14,414 nucleotides of DNA from JADJEI01 sp035328465 (GTDB lineage: Bacteria; Bacteroidota; Ignavibacteria; Ignavibacteriales; Ignavibacteriaceae), in NCBI GenBank assembly GCA_035328465.1, contig DAOLIQ010000081.1, positions 1-14,414 on the forward strand. Reading direction: 5' to 3'. This document shows positions 1-7,622 of this stretch, in pieces (the stretch's first letter is position 1; every line of letters starts with the position of its first letter). A program made the position numbers and the translations under genes. Below the pieces are notes generated by a model. It made no database searches. It was given only the letters and a program-made list of their open reading frames with translations, and had not been told where the DNA came from.

Positions 1-2
1 AC

Positions 3-128
3 GGTCTCCCGACCGTTCCGAATAATTCGGATCTTGCATCAGGAATCTATATTTATCAAATAATGGTAAAGAACGAAAACAACATCCCGGTTTTTACTGA
101 TATGAAAAAGATGATCTATTTAAAGTAG
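3..128 (+). CDS. C-terminal end of a T9SS-secreted protein (partial)
   Basis: This is the 3' end of a gene that begins outside the window; 41 codons are visible, ending at TAG 126-128. The reading frame gives a short strand rich in I, Y and V (SGIYIYQIMVKNE), then FTDMKKMIYLK and stop. That pattern, a GIY/GVY strand followed by a KKM-type last strand ending in K at the very C-terminus, is typical of the type A sorting domain of the Bacteroidota/Ignavibacteria type IX secretion system. The signal is recognised in the periplasm and removed as the protein crosses the outer membrane. The cargo domain is off the window, so its function is unknown. No terminator with a T-run follows. Confidence 0.7.
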   Translation, partial: GLPTVPNNSDLASGIYIYQIMVKNENNIPVFTDMKKMIYLK

Positions 129-134
129 GGGCAG

Positions 135-174
135 GACTCCTGTCCGCCCGATTTGACTCCAGTCCGCCCGATTT
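135..174. repeat. Two tandem copies of a 20-bp GC-rich unit
   Basis: The unit GACTCCWGTCCGCCCGATTT occurs at 135-154 and 155-174 with a single difference (T141 versus A161). It starts seven bases after the stop of the upstream T9SS gene. The 5' edge also forms an imperfect palindrome centred on C137 (129-136 with 138-145, one G-T pair). The block is much more GC-rich than the surrounding spacer. Its role is unknown; it could be an intergenic repeat family of this genome. Confidence 0.75.
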
Positions 175-218
175 GTCTGACAAGATGAAACGTCAAAAGT
201 CAAACGTGAAATGAAAAG

Positions 219-242
219 CAATTAAACAATTAGACAATTATA
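219..242. repeat. Three tandem CAATTA-type octamers
   Basis: CAATTAAA (219-226), CAATTAGA (227-234) and CAATTATA (235-242) follow each other without a gap, about 85 bases upstream of the next start codon. They could be repeated protein-binding sites in the promoter of that gene or simply replication slippage in AT-rich DNA. I see no convincing promoter in the rest of the 129-325 spacer. Confidence 0.5.
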
Positions 243-314
243 CCCCCCACCCATCAGAAATACGGATTGGGAATAATAAATAATAACTAATAAATATTAA
301 ATTAAAAATCATTC

Positions 315-319
315 GGAGG
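315..319 (+). promoter_or_regulatory. Ribosome binding site of the 326 gene
   Basis: GGAGG lies six bases before ATG 326-328. This is a near-ideal Shine-Dalgarno match and fixes the start of the secreted protein. Confidence 0.75.
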
Positions 320-325
320 TACAAA

Positions 326-1987
326 ATGAAACGAGTAAAACAATTCTTGTTCCTTTTAGTTTTTTTCTTTTGCATTCTGTTTAAAGAGGTGCTTGCACAG
401 GTAATAACACCGCCAACTCAATTCCCTTATGGTGTTTATCTTTCTAAAAGAGATTCATTAAATCCGGTAACGTATGAGTACGTGGATGATCTTGGTATGA
501 ATACCGTAATTCAATATGCAAATGGGGATAACCCTGCACTTAATGATATACTGGATAAATATAACCTGGTGGCAATAAAGAATGACTCTCAAAACGACGC
601 AGTAGCTTATTATTCAGCGGGGTATTATACAAAATGGGAAGCCGAGGATACAACAAAGAACGAACTTGAAACAGGAATAAAAGCTGATTTTGGTTCTGCT
701 ACGAACTATTCCAATATTGCTTGTTGGACAAGTGGCACAGACTTAGAGAATACAAATACTATTATGTTGAGAGGTCCTCAATACAGGCAGGATAAAAAAT
801 ATGTACCATGGTATTTAAATGAACTTCTTCAGTATAAACTACGATTTAATGTTGCAGTTTCAACGATAAATGGTATAACACCTGAGCCTACAGATCCTGT
901 GTGTAAAGTATCGGTGATATTCACCTACATAAATGATCAAGGGATAACGATTGATTACCCATTGGAGGGGGCAGAGTTAACATTATATGTGAGTTCATTT
1001 ACCGGTGAATCATTCGAGCCTTTTGAAATAGTTTATTCCTACCCCCCGGAGTTTGAACAATATAATTCTAAAATGGAGGGACTAAATCAATATGAACTGC
1101 TGGATTATGATGACACCTATCCTGGCACAGGAATTCAGTTCAAGGTTACCTGGTTTGGGAATAAGCAGTTATATGTTGATAACTTCCAGGTTTTTGATGA
1201 GCGTATCGGAAGCAGAATTGTTGACCTTTACCCACAGGTAGTTTTCGATATAACATCATTTGCAAATAAATATAATGACTGGGATAATATAAAATATTTT
1301 TTTAATGTAAGTGAACCGCAGACAATTGACCGGTACACTCCGATGAAAATCGTAGATGATATTCTTGAAGCTATGAATAAACCAAAAGGTATTGCAGAAT
1401 TTTTTCCTCAGTGGAATGGGTGGAGAAATGGGGATAGGACAATCTATAAATTCAAAGAGATGGCAAATCCTGAAAAAATGATGATGGAGTTCATAACTTT
1501 CGTTGAAGGTAAACCAATGGAGGAAATGTACGAATACCAGAGATACCTTTTAACGGAACTATCGGATGTTAATCCTGTCTTTTGGCACGAATCATTAATA
1601 GCCGAACCGACCTTACCAGATGGAAGCAAGTGCTGGTTATATTCACCGCCCCCAGAAAAGTTAAATGCTTCAATTATGCTTTCACTATCATTTGGTGCTA
1701 AGGGGGTGTTTTTTTGGATGTTGACATCCACCGATTTAAAATATGAAGTAAATTGCAATAGCGAAGTATGGTACAAGAATATTCTAGACGAAAATTACTT
1801 GCCTAACGAACCGTTAGATGGTTATATAAAAAATGATCTATCACCAAGAATGAATGGAGTATTAGGCTCAACTGATGATACTACTCTTACTTACACTTTC
1901 CCCGAAGGCCAAGGCTGCCTTGACTGCACTTGCGTCAGTCTTCATCTCACCTCCGTCATGCTTGACCATGCCATCGTTGTGCGTTAG
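326..1987 (+). CDS. Secreted protein of unknown function, probably 3'-truncated
   Basis: The protein is exported: residues 1-24 form a signal peptide (basic MKRVK, then a run of L/V/F/I, cleavage expected after VLA). The mature part starts with a FPYGVYLS strand and a DDLGMNTVIQ segment, which resembles the opening strands of secreted TIM-barrel-like proteins, and later has a WNGWRNGDR segment and an ASIMLSLSFGAKGVFFW segment near residue 460. I recognise no named family or catalytic motif. From about residue 525 the reading frame changes character: it becomes rich in C, H and V, with codons from a GC-rich stretch, and ends without the T9SS sorting tail expected of a secreted protein of this group. 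The gene is therefore likely broken or fused to foreign DNA at its 3' end. The start is supported by GGAGG at 315-319. Confidence 0.7.
   Translation: MKRVKQFLFLLVFFFCILFKEVLAQVITPPTQFPYGVYLSKRDSLNPVTYEYVDDLGMNTVIQYANGDNPALNDILDKYNLVAIKNDSQNDAVAYYSAGYYTKWEAEDTTKNELETGIKADFGSATNYSNIACWTSGTDLENTNTIMLRGPQYRQDKKYVPWYLNELLQYKLRFNVAVSTINGITPEPTDPVCKVSVIFTYINDQGITIDYPLEGAELTLYVSSFTGESFEPFEIVYSYPPEFEQYNSKMEGLNQYELLDYDDTYPGTGIQFKVTWFGNKQLYVDNFQVFDERIGSRIVDLYPQVVFDITSFANKYNDWDNIKYFFNVSEPQTIDRYTPMKIVDDILEAMNKPKGIAEFFPQWNGWRNGDRTIYKFKEMANPEKMMMEFITFVEGKPMEEMYEYQRYLLTELSDVNPVFWHESLIAEPTLPDGSKCWLYSPPPEKLNASIMLSLSFGAKGVFFWMLTSTDLKYEVNCNSEVWYKNILDENYLPNEPLDGYIKNDLSPRMNGVLGSTDDTTLTYTFPEGQGCLDCTCVSLHLTSVMLDHAIVVR
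1897..1984. other. GC-rich foreign-looking segment at the gene end
   Basis: By my hand count about 56% of bases in 1899-1978 are G or C, against AT-rich sequence on both sides. On the + strand it codes for the odd last ~30 residues of the secreted protein. On the - strand an open frame (2005 down to the TGA at 1868) reads as a more ordinary soluble protein piece (HNDGMVKHDGGEMKTDAS) but has no ribosome binding site. It contains a near-perfect palindrome, CAAGGC-T-GCCTTG. It may be a fragment of another gene or element joined here. Confidence 0.4.
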
Positions 1988-2040
1988 ATAATTTGCAGAA
2001 ATGTATTAGAATTGTTGGTAGAGTACTGGTAGGTGGATTG

Positions 2041-2077
2041 ATTTAAAACAAAAGCCGCCCACTCTCGCAGACGGCTT
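2041..2077 (-). terminator. Rho-independent terminator after fbaB
   Basis: Read on the - strand, AAGCCG (2077-2072) pairs with CGGCTT (2057-2052). Three further inner pairs (two of them G-T) extend the stem to nine. A T-rich run, TTGTTTT, follows directly. It lies about 45 bases past the fbaB stop and so ends fbaB transcription. On the + strand the T-run is missing, so it is unlikely to serve the secreted-protein gene. Confidence 0.7.
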
Positions 2078-2121
2078 CTTGCATTTGTTAAAAATAATTT
2101 TATTTCAGTCAATTAGAGTAG

Positions 2122-3171
2122 TTAAGCAACAGTTACCTCTTTGGTTAAATAAACATCCTGTATGAGATTCAATAATTTCACACCGTCAGCCATCGGACGC
2201 TGGAAACCTTTACGACCTACGATAAGCCCCATTCCCCCTGCACGTTTATTTATCACAGCAGTTTTTACTGCTTCAGCAAAATCATTTTCACCGCTCGCAC
2301 CGCCGCTATTAATTAACCCCGCCCTTCCCATATAATTATTAATTACCTGGTAACGCGTTAGATCAATCTGATGATCAGTAGTTAAATCCGAATAAACTTT
2401 TTTGCTTGTCTTCCCATAATTTTTAAGAGCGTTATAGCCGCCGTTATTCTCCGGAAGTTTCTGCTTGATAATGTCAGCTTCGATAGTAACACCAAGATGA
2501 TTTGCCTGTCCTGTTAAGTCAGCCGAAACGTGATAATCTTTATCTTTTTTGAATTCACTATTTCGTAAGTAGCACCACAAAACAGTTGCAAGTCCAAGTT
2601 CGTGAGCATAATGAAAAGCTTGACTTACTTCAACTATCTGACGAGCACTTTCTTCAGAGCCGAAATAAATTGTTGCGCCGACAGCCGCTGCACCCATATC
2701 ATAAGCCTGATCAACGCTTGCAAACATAATCTGATCGAACTTATTCGGAAACGTAAGCAGTTCGTTATGATTAATTTTAACGATGAAAGGAATTTTGTGC
2801 GAATACTTTCTTGCAGTCATTCCGAGGACACCGAGTGTAGAGGCAACTGCATTACACCCTCCTTCGATAGCAAGCTTAACAATATTTTCAGGATCGAAGT
2901 AAGCAGGATTTGGCGCGAACGAAGCTCCGCCGGAATGCTCAATCCCCTGATCAACAGGAAGAATTGAAAGATAACCTGTACCAGCAAGTCTGCCGTGATT
3001 AATAATCCACTGAAGATTGCCGAGCACGCGGTTGTTGCGGTCGCTTTGGGCAAATATTCTATCGACAAAATCAGGTCCCGGTAAATGTAGTTGTTCCTTT
3101 GGGAATTTTGCTTTGTAAGTAAGAAGTGATTCGGCATCAGTTCCGAGTAATTCTTTAATTTTGTTTATCAT
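2122..3171 (-). CDS. fbaB: Class I fructose-bisphosphate aldolase (FbaB/DhnA type)
   Basis: A cytoplasmic enzyme that reversibly splits fructose 1,6-bisphosphate into dihydroxyacetone phosphate and glyceraldehyde 3-phosphate in glycolysis and gluconeogenesis. The 349 residues match the length of E. coli FbaB and the sequence is strongly similar over the last third. Visible landmarks are LPVDQGIEHS (Asp74), EADIIKQKLP with the expected Schiff-base lysine Lys236, YMGRAGLINSGG near 280-291, and the C-terminal NKRAGGMGLIVGRKGFQRPMADG region (given here as separate pieces: NKRAGGMGLIVGRK, then FQRPMADG). This is the metal-independent type, unrelated in sequence to the class II (FbaA) enzymes. The start is supported by GGAG at 3180-3177, five bases before ATG. 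It is transcribed alone or from its own promoter: ypdA lies 80 bases upstream and a terminator follows. Confidence 0.93.
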   Translation of the reverse strand: MINKIKELLGTDAESLLTYKAKFPKEQLHLPGPDFVDRIFAQSDRNNRVLGNLQWIINHGRLAGTGYLSILPVDQGIEHSGGASFAPNPAYFDPENIVKLAIEGGCNAVASTLGVLGMTARKYSHKIPFIVKINHNELLTFPNKFDQIMFASVDQAYDMGAAAVGATIYFGSEESARQIVEVSQAFHYAHELGLATVLWCYLRNSEFKKDKDYHVSADLTGQANHLGVTIEADIIKQKLPENNGGYNALKNYGKTSKKVYSDLTTDHQIDLTRYQVINNYMGRAGLINSGGASGENDFAEAVKTAVINKRAGGMGLIVGRKGFQRPMADGVKLLNLIQDVYLTKEVTVA

Positions 3172-3218
3172 TTTTTCTCCATCGTTTTATTTGAAAAGTT
3201 TTTTGTTTTTATCTTAAG

Positions 3219-3249
3219 TAAAATTAAGGTTAAATCAGATGTGATTCAA
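3219..3249 (-). promoter_or_regulatory. Possible fbaB promoter, Bacteroidota type
   Basis: On the - strand TTG (3249-3247) is followed after 20 bases by TAATTTTA (3226-3219), one mismatch from the TAnnTTTG element used by Bacteroidota sigma factors at the usual spacing. It sits about 48 bases before the fbaB start. In AT-rich DNA such matches arise by chance, so this is only a candidate. Confidence 0.25.
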
Positions 3250-3251
3250 TT

Positions 3252-4211
3252 TTATAATTTTTTCTGGATCTCATTAAAAATCTTTTCAGGGTGATAGCGT
3301 GAATTTTCGATGAACCATTTCCCTGTTTCCATGCCGCCGCAAACAACCCCAGCTAAAAATATCCCTTCCACATTTGTCTCGAAAGTTTCCGGATCAAAAA
3401 CAGGACTCATTTCCGAACTTTGATTTATTTCAATACCTACACTTTTTAAGAAATTAAAATCCGGATGATAACCGGTCATTGCGAGTACGAAGTCATTTTC
3501 AATAGTAACTTTTCCATCAGGAGTTTGAATATCAATTTCATTTTCTCTAATGCTGGTTATTTCAGAATTGAAAAAAGCTTTTATAGAGCCTTCGTTGATT
3601 CGATTATCAATATCGGGGCGCACCCAATATTTTACGCTATCCTTCAGCTTCTCTTCTCTAACTATCATTGTTACTTGAGAACCTCTTCTGAATGTTTCAA
3701 GCGCAGCATCAACGGAAGAGTTGCCGCCGCCAATCACTGCAATTTTCAAATAAGCATAAGGGTGAGCTTCATCAAAATAATGCTTTACTTTCGGTAGATC
3801 TTCACCCGTAACATTTAACTTATTCGGATGATCGAAAAATCCTGTGGCAATAATTATTTTTTTTGCAGTGTAGCTCCTCTTTTCTGATTTGACTTCAAAT
3901 CCGTTGGTATTTTTTTTAATCGAAAGAACCTTTTCAAATGAATTTACATTGAGTTTCCACGCGTCTTTGACTCTGCGGTAATATTCAAGTGATTCTCTGC
4001 GGGTTGGTTTATCACCATGCGAAACAAAAGGAACATCACCAATTTCCAGGCGATCCGAGGTTGAAAAAAAAGTCATGTTGGTTGGATAATGAAAAAGAGA
4101 ATTGACAAGACAGCCTTTTTCTAAAATAAGATAGGACATATTCCTTTTTGCGGCTTCTATTCCGCAGGCTAATCCTATAGGACCGGCTCCAATAATTAAG
4201 ACACTGTACAT
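3252..4211 (-). CDS. ypdA: YpdA-family FAD/NADPH oxidoreductase (bacillithiol system)
   Basis: A flavoprotein of the thioredoxin-reductase-like YpdA family. In Firmicutes these reduce bacillithiol disulfide with NADPH, and Chlorobi-group bacteria make bacillithiol or its N-methyl form. The 319 residues align along the whole length with S. aureus YpdA: FAD-binding GAGPIG at 8-13, EKG at 31-33, YPTNMTFFSTSDRLEIGDVP at 42-61, IATGFF at 121-126, NADPH-binding GGGNSS at 161-166, TGYHPDFNFLKSVG around 246-259, and the second FAD motif FLAGVVCGG at 285-293. The active-site Cys14 of the Firmicutes enzymes (GPCG) is Ile12 here; the nearest cysteine is Cys16. No clear Shine-Dalgarno precedes the ATG. 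fbaB is next downstream on the same strand. Confidence 0.88.
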   Translation of the reverse strand: MYSVLIIGAGPIGLACGIEAAKRNMSYLILEKGCLVNSLFHYPTNMTFFSTSDRLEIGDVPFVSHGDKPTRRESLEYYRRVKDAWKLNVNSFEKVLSIKKNTNGFEVKSEKRSYTAKKIIIATGFFDHPNKLNVTGEDLPKVKHYFDEAHPYAYLKIAVIGGGNSSVDAALETFRRGSQVTMIVREEKLKDSVKYWVRPDIDNRINEGSIKAFFNSEITSIRENEIDIQTPDGKVTIENDFVLAMTGYHPDFNFLKSVGIEINQSSEMSPVFDPETFETNVEGIFLAGVVCGGMETGKWFIENSRYHPEKIFNEIQKKL

Positions 4212-4269
4212 AAAAAGTTTGTGGATTTTTGATAGGCAAGTTAAGAAATGATATTCTGATCTTTAATCA

Positions 4270-4306
4270 ATTTAAAATAAAAAATGCCGGAACTAATCCG
4301 GCATTT
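4270..4306 (-). terminator. Strong rho-independent terminator
   Basis: AAATGCCGGA (4282-4291) and TCCGGCATTT (4297-4306) form a perfect 10-bp stem with a five-base loop. On the - strand it is followed by TTTTTATTTT. It lies 15 bases after the stop of the small exported-protein gene and upstream of ypdA, so the two genes are separate transcripts. The + strand lacks a T-run. Confidence 0.9.
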
Positions 4307-4321
4307 GAAAAACAATTTTGT

Positions 4322-4744
4322 TTAATCAATTATTTCGATCAAAGCACTTGTAACTGTTTTGTCTCTGTCGTCAAGTAAAAATACTCTATAAAAACCTGGC
4401 TCTTCGAACTTTAGATCACTTTCATCATTCTTTGCGAAGTATATATAGCTCATGTCTTTCTCAACCGAAAAGCTGAATTTTTTGTAGTATTCAAAATCAC
4501 GGGTTCTTGGATTGTATTTATCAAACTGAATTGAAACATCATCAAGCCTTAAGGCATGATCACATTTTACCATTACAGTAAGATACCCGGTGGTGAATCT
4601 ATCACTTACACCGATTTCGCCATCCTGACTGTCGTATCTTTCACAGAAGTAAAGAACGGGTTCGGACTGCGCAAATACATTGGAGTTAACTCCAAGAATC
4701 AAAACAAACAGAAGTGCTGAGAACAAGAAATACGCTTTTTTCAT
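4322..4744 (-). CDS. Small exported protein of unknown function
   Basis: A 140-residue protein with a clear signal peptide: MKKAYF, a hydrophobic stretch to about residue 19, and cleavage expected after VFA (Ala25, followed by Gln). The ~115-residue mature part is rich in alternating aromatic and charged residues, as in a beta-sandwich, and has two cysteines (34 and 61) that could form a disulfide in the periplasm. There is no lipobox cysteine at the cleavage site, no further membrane segment and no T9SS tail. I do not recognise the family. The start is well supported: AAGGAG (4755-4750) ends five bases before ATG. It is a single-gene unit with its own terminator, divergent from the HAD phosphatase gene. 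Confidence 0.8.
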   Translation of the reverse strand: MKKAYFLFSALLFVLILGVNSNVFAQSEPVLYFCERYDSQDGEIGVSDRFTTGYLTVMVKCDHALRLDDVSIQFDKYNPRTRDFEYYKKFSFSVEKDMSYIYFAKNDESDLKFEEPGFYRVFLLDDRDKTVTSALIEIID

Positions 4745-4935
4745 TAGTGCTCCTTATAATTTGGTTATAAATTTTTTGGAATTATCTAACTAAAAATTAT
4801 GCCATTCAGGAACCACTGAAAATTATTGATTTTTTTTATAAAACAAAACAAAAAAATCTTAAAGTCGGTCAGTAAATACACTATTTCTAAATAGATGTAT
4901 CAAATTTCAGACAAGAGCAGGAACAAGAAAAGTTC

Positions 4936-4964
4936 TTTTGGGAATTTTTTACCTGTTAACTTTG
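4936..4964 (+). promoter_or_regulatory. Bacteroidota-type promoter of the HAD gene
   Basis: TAACTTTG (4957-4964) is an exact match to the TAnnTTTG -7 element of Bacteroidota. TTTTG at 4936-4940 could be the -33 element, although the 16-base spacing is a little short. The predicted transcript would start near 4971, about 20 bases before ATG 4992. Confidence 0.45.
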
Positions 4965-4991
4965 TAATATTAACCTACAATTTTCAAGAGC

Positions 4992-5636
4992 ATGAACAAA
5001 TTAACACATTTATGTTTTGACCTCGACGGGACTTTAATAAACTCTTTCTATAATATTTACTTTGCAACTAATGAAACCTTAAAAAGGTTGGGGATAAAAT
5101 CAATAATCGGTGAAACTGATTTTCGTTTAACAATCGGGCTTCACTTTAATGACATTTTTAATAAACTAAATATTCCAGTAAAAGACTTTGATGAGTTTAT
5201 TTGCCTGTATAAAAAGATTTATTTTGATTTTATAGATTCGTCGAAAATCTATCCGGCTGTGATTGAAACCCTCCAATTTCTTTACACTAAAAATATTAAA
5301 ATATCTCTGCTTACTACAAAAGCTCAGGATCAAACGGATAAAATTATTGATCACTTTGAATTACGTAAATATTTCGCCTTAATCATGGGAAGACGTGACG
5401 GCATTGCTCATAAACCTTCTGCCGAGCCTCTTCAAATAATCTGCAGGGAATTAAATGTTTTTCCATCTGCAACAATAATGGTGGGTGATACTGAACTTGA
5501 TATCAGATGCGGGAAAGCTGCCGGGACAAAAACCTGTGCGGTAAATTATGGTTATAGAACAGAAGAATTATTATTGAAAGAAGAGCCCGATTTTATTATA
5601 AATTCGATTGAAGAAATTATCCCGTTAGTTTCATAA
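4992..5636 (+). CDS. HAD-superfamily phosphatase, phosphoglycolate phosphatase-like
   Basis: A soluble hydrolase of 214 residues with all four haloacid dehalogenase motifs. Motif I is FDLDGT (nucleophile Asp10, acid/base Asp12), motif II is Thr108 in SLLTTK, motif III is Lys141 in HKPSAEP, and motif IV is GDTELD at 165-170 (Asp166, Asp170). An alpha-helical cap sits between motifs I and II (about residues 16-85), the subclass I arrangement of Gph, PpaX and beta-phosphoglucomutase. The substrate cannot be fixed from sequence; phosphoglycolate, pyrophosphate or a sugar phosphate are all possible. No strong Shine-Dalgarno is seen (AAGAG just before ATG). It runs convergently into the antiporter gene, with 17 bases between the stops. 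Confidence 0.88.
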   Translation: MNKLTHLCFDLDGTLINSFYNIYFATNETLKRLGIKSIIGETDFRLTIGLHFNDIFNKLNIPVKDFDEFICLYKKIYFDFIDSSKIYPAVIETLQFLYTKNIKISLLTTKAQDQTDKIIDHFELRKYFALIMGRRDGIAHKPSAEPLQIICRELNVFPSATIMVGDTELDIRCGKAAGTKTCAVNYGYRTEELLLKEEPDFIINSIEEIIPLVS

Positions 5637-5653
5637 ACACACCGGTAGAATTT

Positions 5654-7609
5654 CTAACTTAGTTTTTCAATTGCTTTGTCAACGGACTGATGGGTTCCAT
5701 AAATAACTAAAGTATCTGCGGCTTTCAATATTTCTTTGCCTGAAGGATTTGAAATAGTTTTACCGCCTCTTACTATTGCAATTATTGTTGCGTCTGTTTC
5801 GGCACGAAGGTTTATTTCAGAAATACTCTTCCCAATAAATTTATTCACAGTGTTAACATAAAATGATTCAGTTAACCCTTGTGCAAGAATTTCATCGAGG
5901 TGTACAAACGAACCAATATCCATCCCCTCCTTTCTTAGTAAGCTGTAAGATTCCTGCCGAAGCATTGTAGTTTGCTGCATTATTACATTTAAAGGTATGT
6001 GATATTTTTCTAAAACTTTTCTAAATATCTGAAGTGCAGTTTCAAACTCTTCCGGTATTACCTCATCCGCCCCCAGCTTTTTCAGCTCGTCGACTTCATT
6101 TATATATCTTGTACGAACAAGCGCATAAACCCGTGGGTTAATTTTTTTTGCAAGGCTTAAACTGCTTTTAGTTATTGCCGGATCGGAAATTGCGAACACG
6201 ATGATATTTGCTTTATCAATTGAAACCGCCCGAAGGATTTCTTCTTTACTGATATCGCCATACATTATTTTTTCACCCCTTGCTTTTTCTCTTTTGACCG
6301 TGTCTGGATTTAATTCTGCTACAATGTATGGAATTCCGGTCTCCTTTAATACACGGGCAAGATTGCTTCCATTTAATCCAAACCCTGCAATAATCACGTG
6401 CGCTGAAAGTTTACCCTGATGAAGATTGTGATCACCATAAGTGTCATAATTTTTAGAAAATATAGAAAGATGGGGAGATACCTTAATGATGAACGGTGTA
6501 AGTATCATCGTAAAAATTGTTGATGCTAAAAAAATATTATAGGCATCAGTGCTTAACAGACTGTAGTTGTTTCCTGTTTGTGCAAGTACGAAAGAAAACT
6601 CACCAACCTGAGCCAATGCTAATCCAGTTAGAACAGCTATCCTAAATGGATATTTGATGAATAATACGATTGAAATAATAATTGCTGACTTTATCAAAAT
6701 AATTCCAAGCGAAAAAGACAGTATCAGAAGTGGATTAGAAACCACAAATGAAATATTAAGAAGCAAGCCAATCGAAACGAAAAAAATACTATTGAACGCA
6801 TCTTTGAAAGGAATAATTTCAGAAAGTATTTGGTGATTATAATCTGATTCGGCAAGTATCAACCCGGCGACAAAAGCACCCATTGCAAATGATAGTCCCA
6901 ATGAATATGTTAAATAAGCTGTTCCAAGCAGCAGTAAAATTATCCCCACAGTAAAAGCTTCACGAAGTCTCAGCCTTGCAATCTGGTGAACAATTTTCGG
7001 CATCAGTAATTTTGCCGAAAAAAGTATTATCGCAATTGAACTAAAAGCAGCAAATAATTTTAAAATTATCTCTCCCGCTGTTAATCCTTCTTGTGAACCA
7101 AGTAAGGGAATTAATAAAAACACAGGTACAACTGCTAAATCTTGAAAAATCAATATCCCGAGAGATATTTTTCCTTGAATTGTTTCAAACTCATTTCGAT
7201 CTGAAAATATCTTCAATACTATTGCCGTACTCGAAAGGCTTAAAAGTAATCCATAAAAAATTGCAAGCCTGACTTCAATGTTGAGACCGTAAAATATCAA
7301 AGTACCGATTAAAACAGTTAATATAAATTGAAGTCCGCCGGCAACGATTAAAAACTTTTTTATCTTTACTAATTGTGAAAATGATACTTCTAACCCAATA
7401 GTAAACATAAGAATCATCACACCGATCTCTGCCATTACCTCCACTTCATCAATTGACCTGATGAGATTAAAGCCAAATGGACCGATTATCATTCCGGCAA
7501 TCAAAAACCCAACTATGCTTGGAAGATTAATTTTTTTAAAAAGAAATATTATCGGAAGTGCTACAAGCAGGATTACAACAATATCCCGGATAATTATAAA
7601 TTCATGCAT
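5654..7609 (-). CDS. KefB-like K+/H+ antiporter with RCK (TrkA) domain
   Basis: An inner-membrane monovalent cation:proton antiporter of the CPA2 family. Residues 6 to about 375 hold twelve or thirteen hydrophobic segments of the Na+/H+ exchanger fold, including the GFLIAGMIIGPFG turn (34-46), the IFQDLAVVP motif (154-162) with Gln156-Asp157, and GLALAQVGEFSFVLAQ around 329-344. A cytoplasmic RCK/TrkA-N domain follows (about 403-520, Rossmann motif GFGLNG 409-414), then a TrkA-C domain (about 585-651). Such RCK domains bind nucleotides or other ligands and gate transport. The 651-residue length fits KefB-type proteins; whether the ion is K+ or Na+ cannot be told. It is the last gene of the operon, 13 bases after the glutamate dehydrogenase stop, with only a weak ribosome binding site. 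Confidence 0.88.
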   Translation of the reverse strand: MHEFIIIRDIVVILLVALPIIFLFKKINLPSIVGFLIAGMIIGPFGFNLIRSIDEVEVMAEIGVMILMFTIGLEVSFSQLVKIKKFLIVAGGLQFILTVLIGTLIFYGLNIEVRLAIFYGLLLSLSSTAIVLKIFSDRNEFETIQGKISLGILIFQDLAVVPVFLLIPLLGSQEGLTAGEIILKLFAAFSSIAIILFSAKLLMPKIVHQIARLRLREAFTVGIILLLLGTAYLTYSLGLSFAMGAFVAGLILAESDYNHQILSEIIPFKDAFNSIFFVSIGLLLNISFVVSNPLLILSFSLGIILIKSAIIISIVLFIKYPFRIAVLTGLALAQVGEFSFVLAQTGNNYSLLSTDAYNIFLASTIFTMILTPFIIKVSPHLSIFSKNYDTYGDHNLHQGKLSAHVIIAGFGLNGSNLARVLKETGIPYIVAELNPDTVKREKARGEKIMYGDISKEEILRAVSIDKANIIVFAISDPAITKSSLSLAKKINPRVYALVRTRYINEVDELKKLGADEVIPEEFETALQIFRKVLEKYHIPLNVIMQQTTMLRQESYSLLRKEGMDIGSFVHLDEILAQGLTESFYVNTVNKFIGKSISEINLRAETDATIIAIVRGGKTISNPSGKEILKAADTLVIYGTHQSVDKAIEKLS

Positions 7610-7622
7610 ACCGGATTAACTA

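Noticed and set aside
1444..1776. A 110-codon open frame on the - strand opposite the secreted-protein gene
   Set aside because: It has no ribosome site and no recognisable motif, and the opposite strand has a signal peptide and good start.
1801..1817. CTAACG-AAC-CGTTAG hairpin as a terminator
   Set aside because: It lies inside the coding frame and no T-run follows.
1801..1989. GCCTAAC and two CGTTAGAT strings that resemble integron attC ends
   Set aside because: The intervening ~170 bases lack the paired inner arms of an attC, the first site lies within a good coding frame, and there is no integrase or cassette array nearby.
3213..3229. CTTAA/TTAAG hairpin as the ypdA terminator
   Set aside because: The stem is five AT-rich pairs with no G/C core, and it overlaps the candidate fbaB promoter.
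5624..5661. GTTAG/CTAAC pair between the convergent HAD and antiporter genes as a bidirectional terminator
   Set aside because: The stem is only five pairs with a loop over 20 bases and no T-run.
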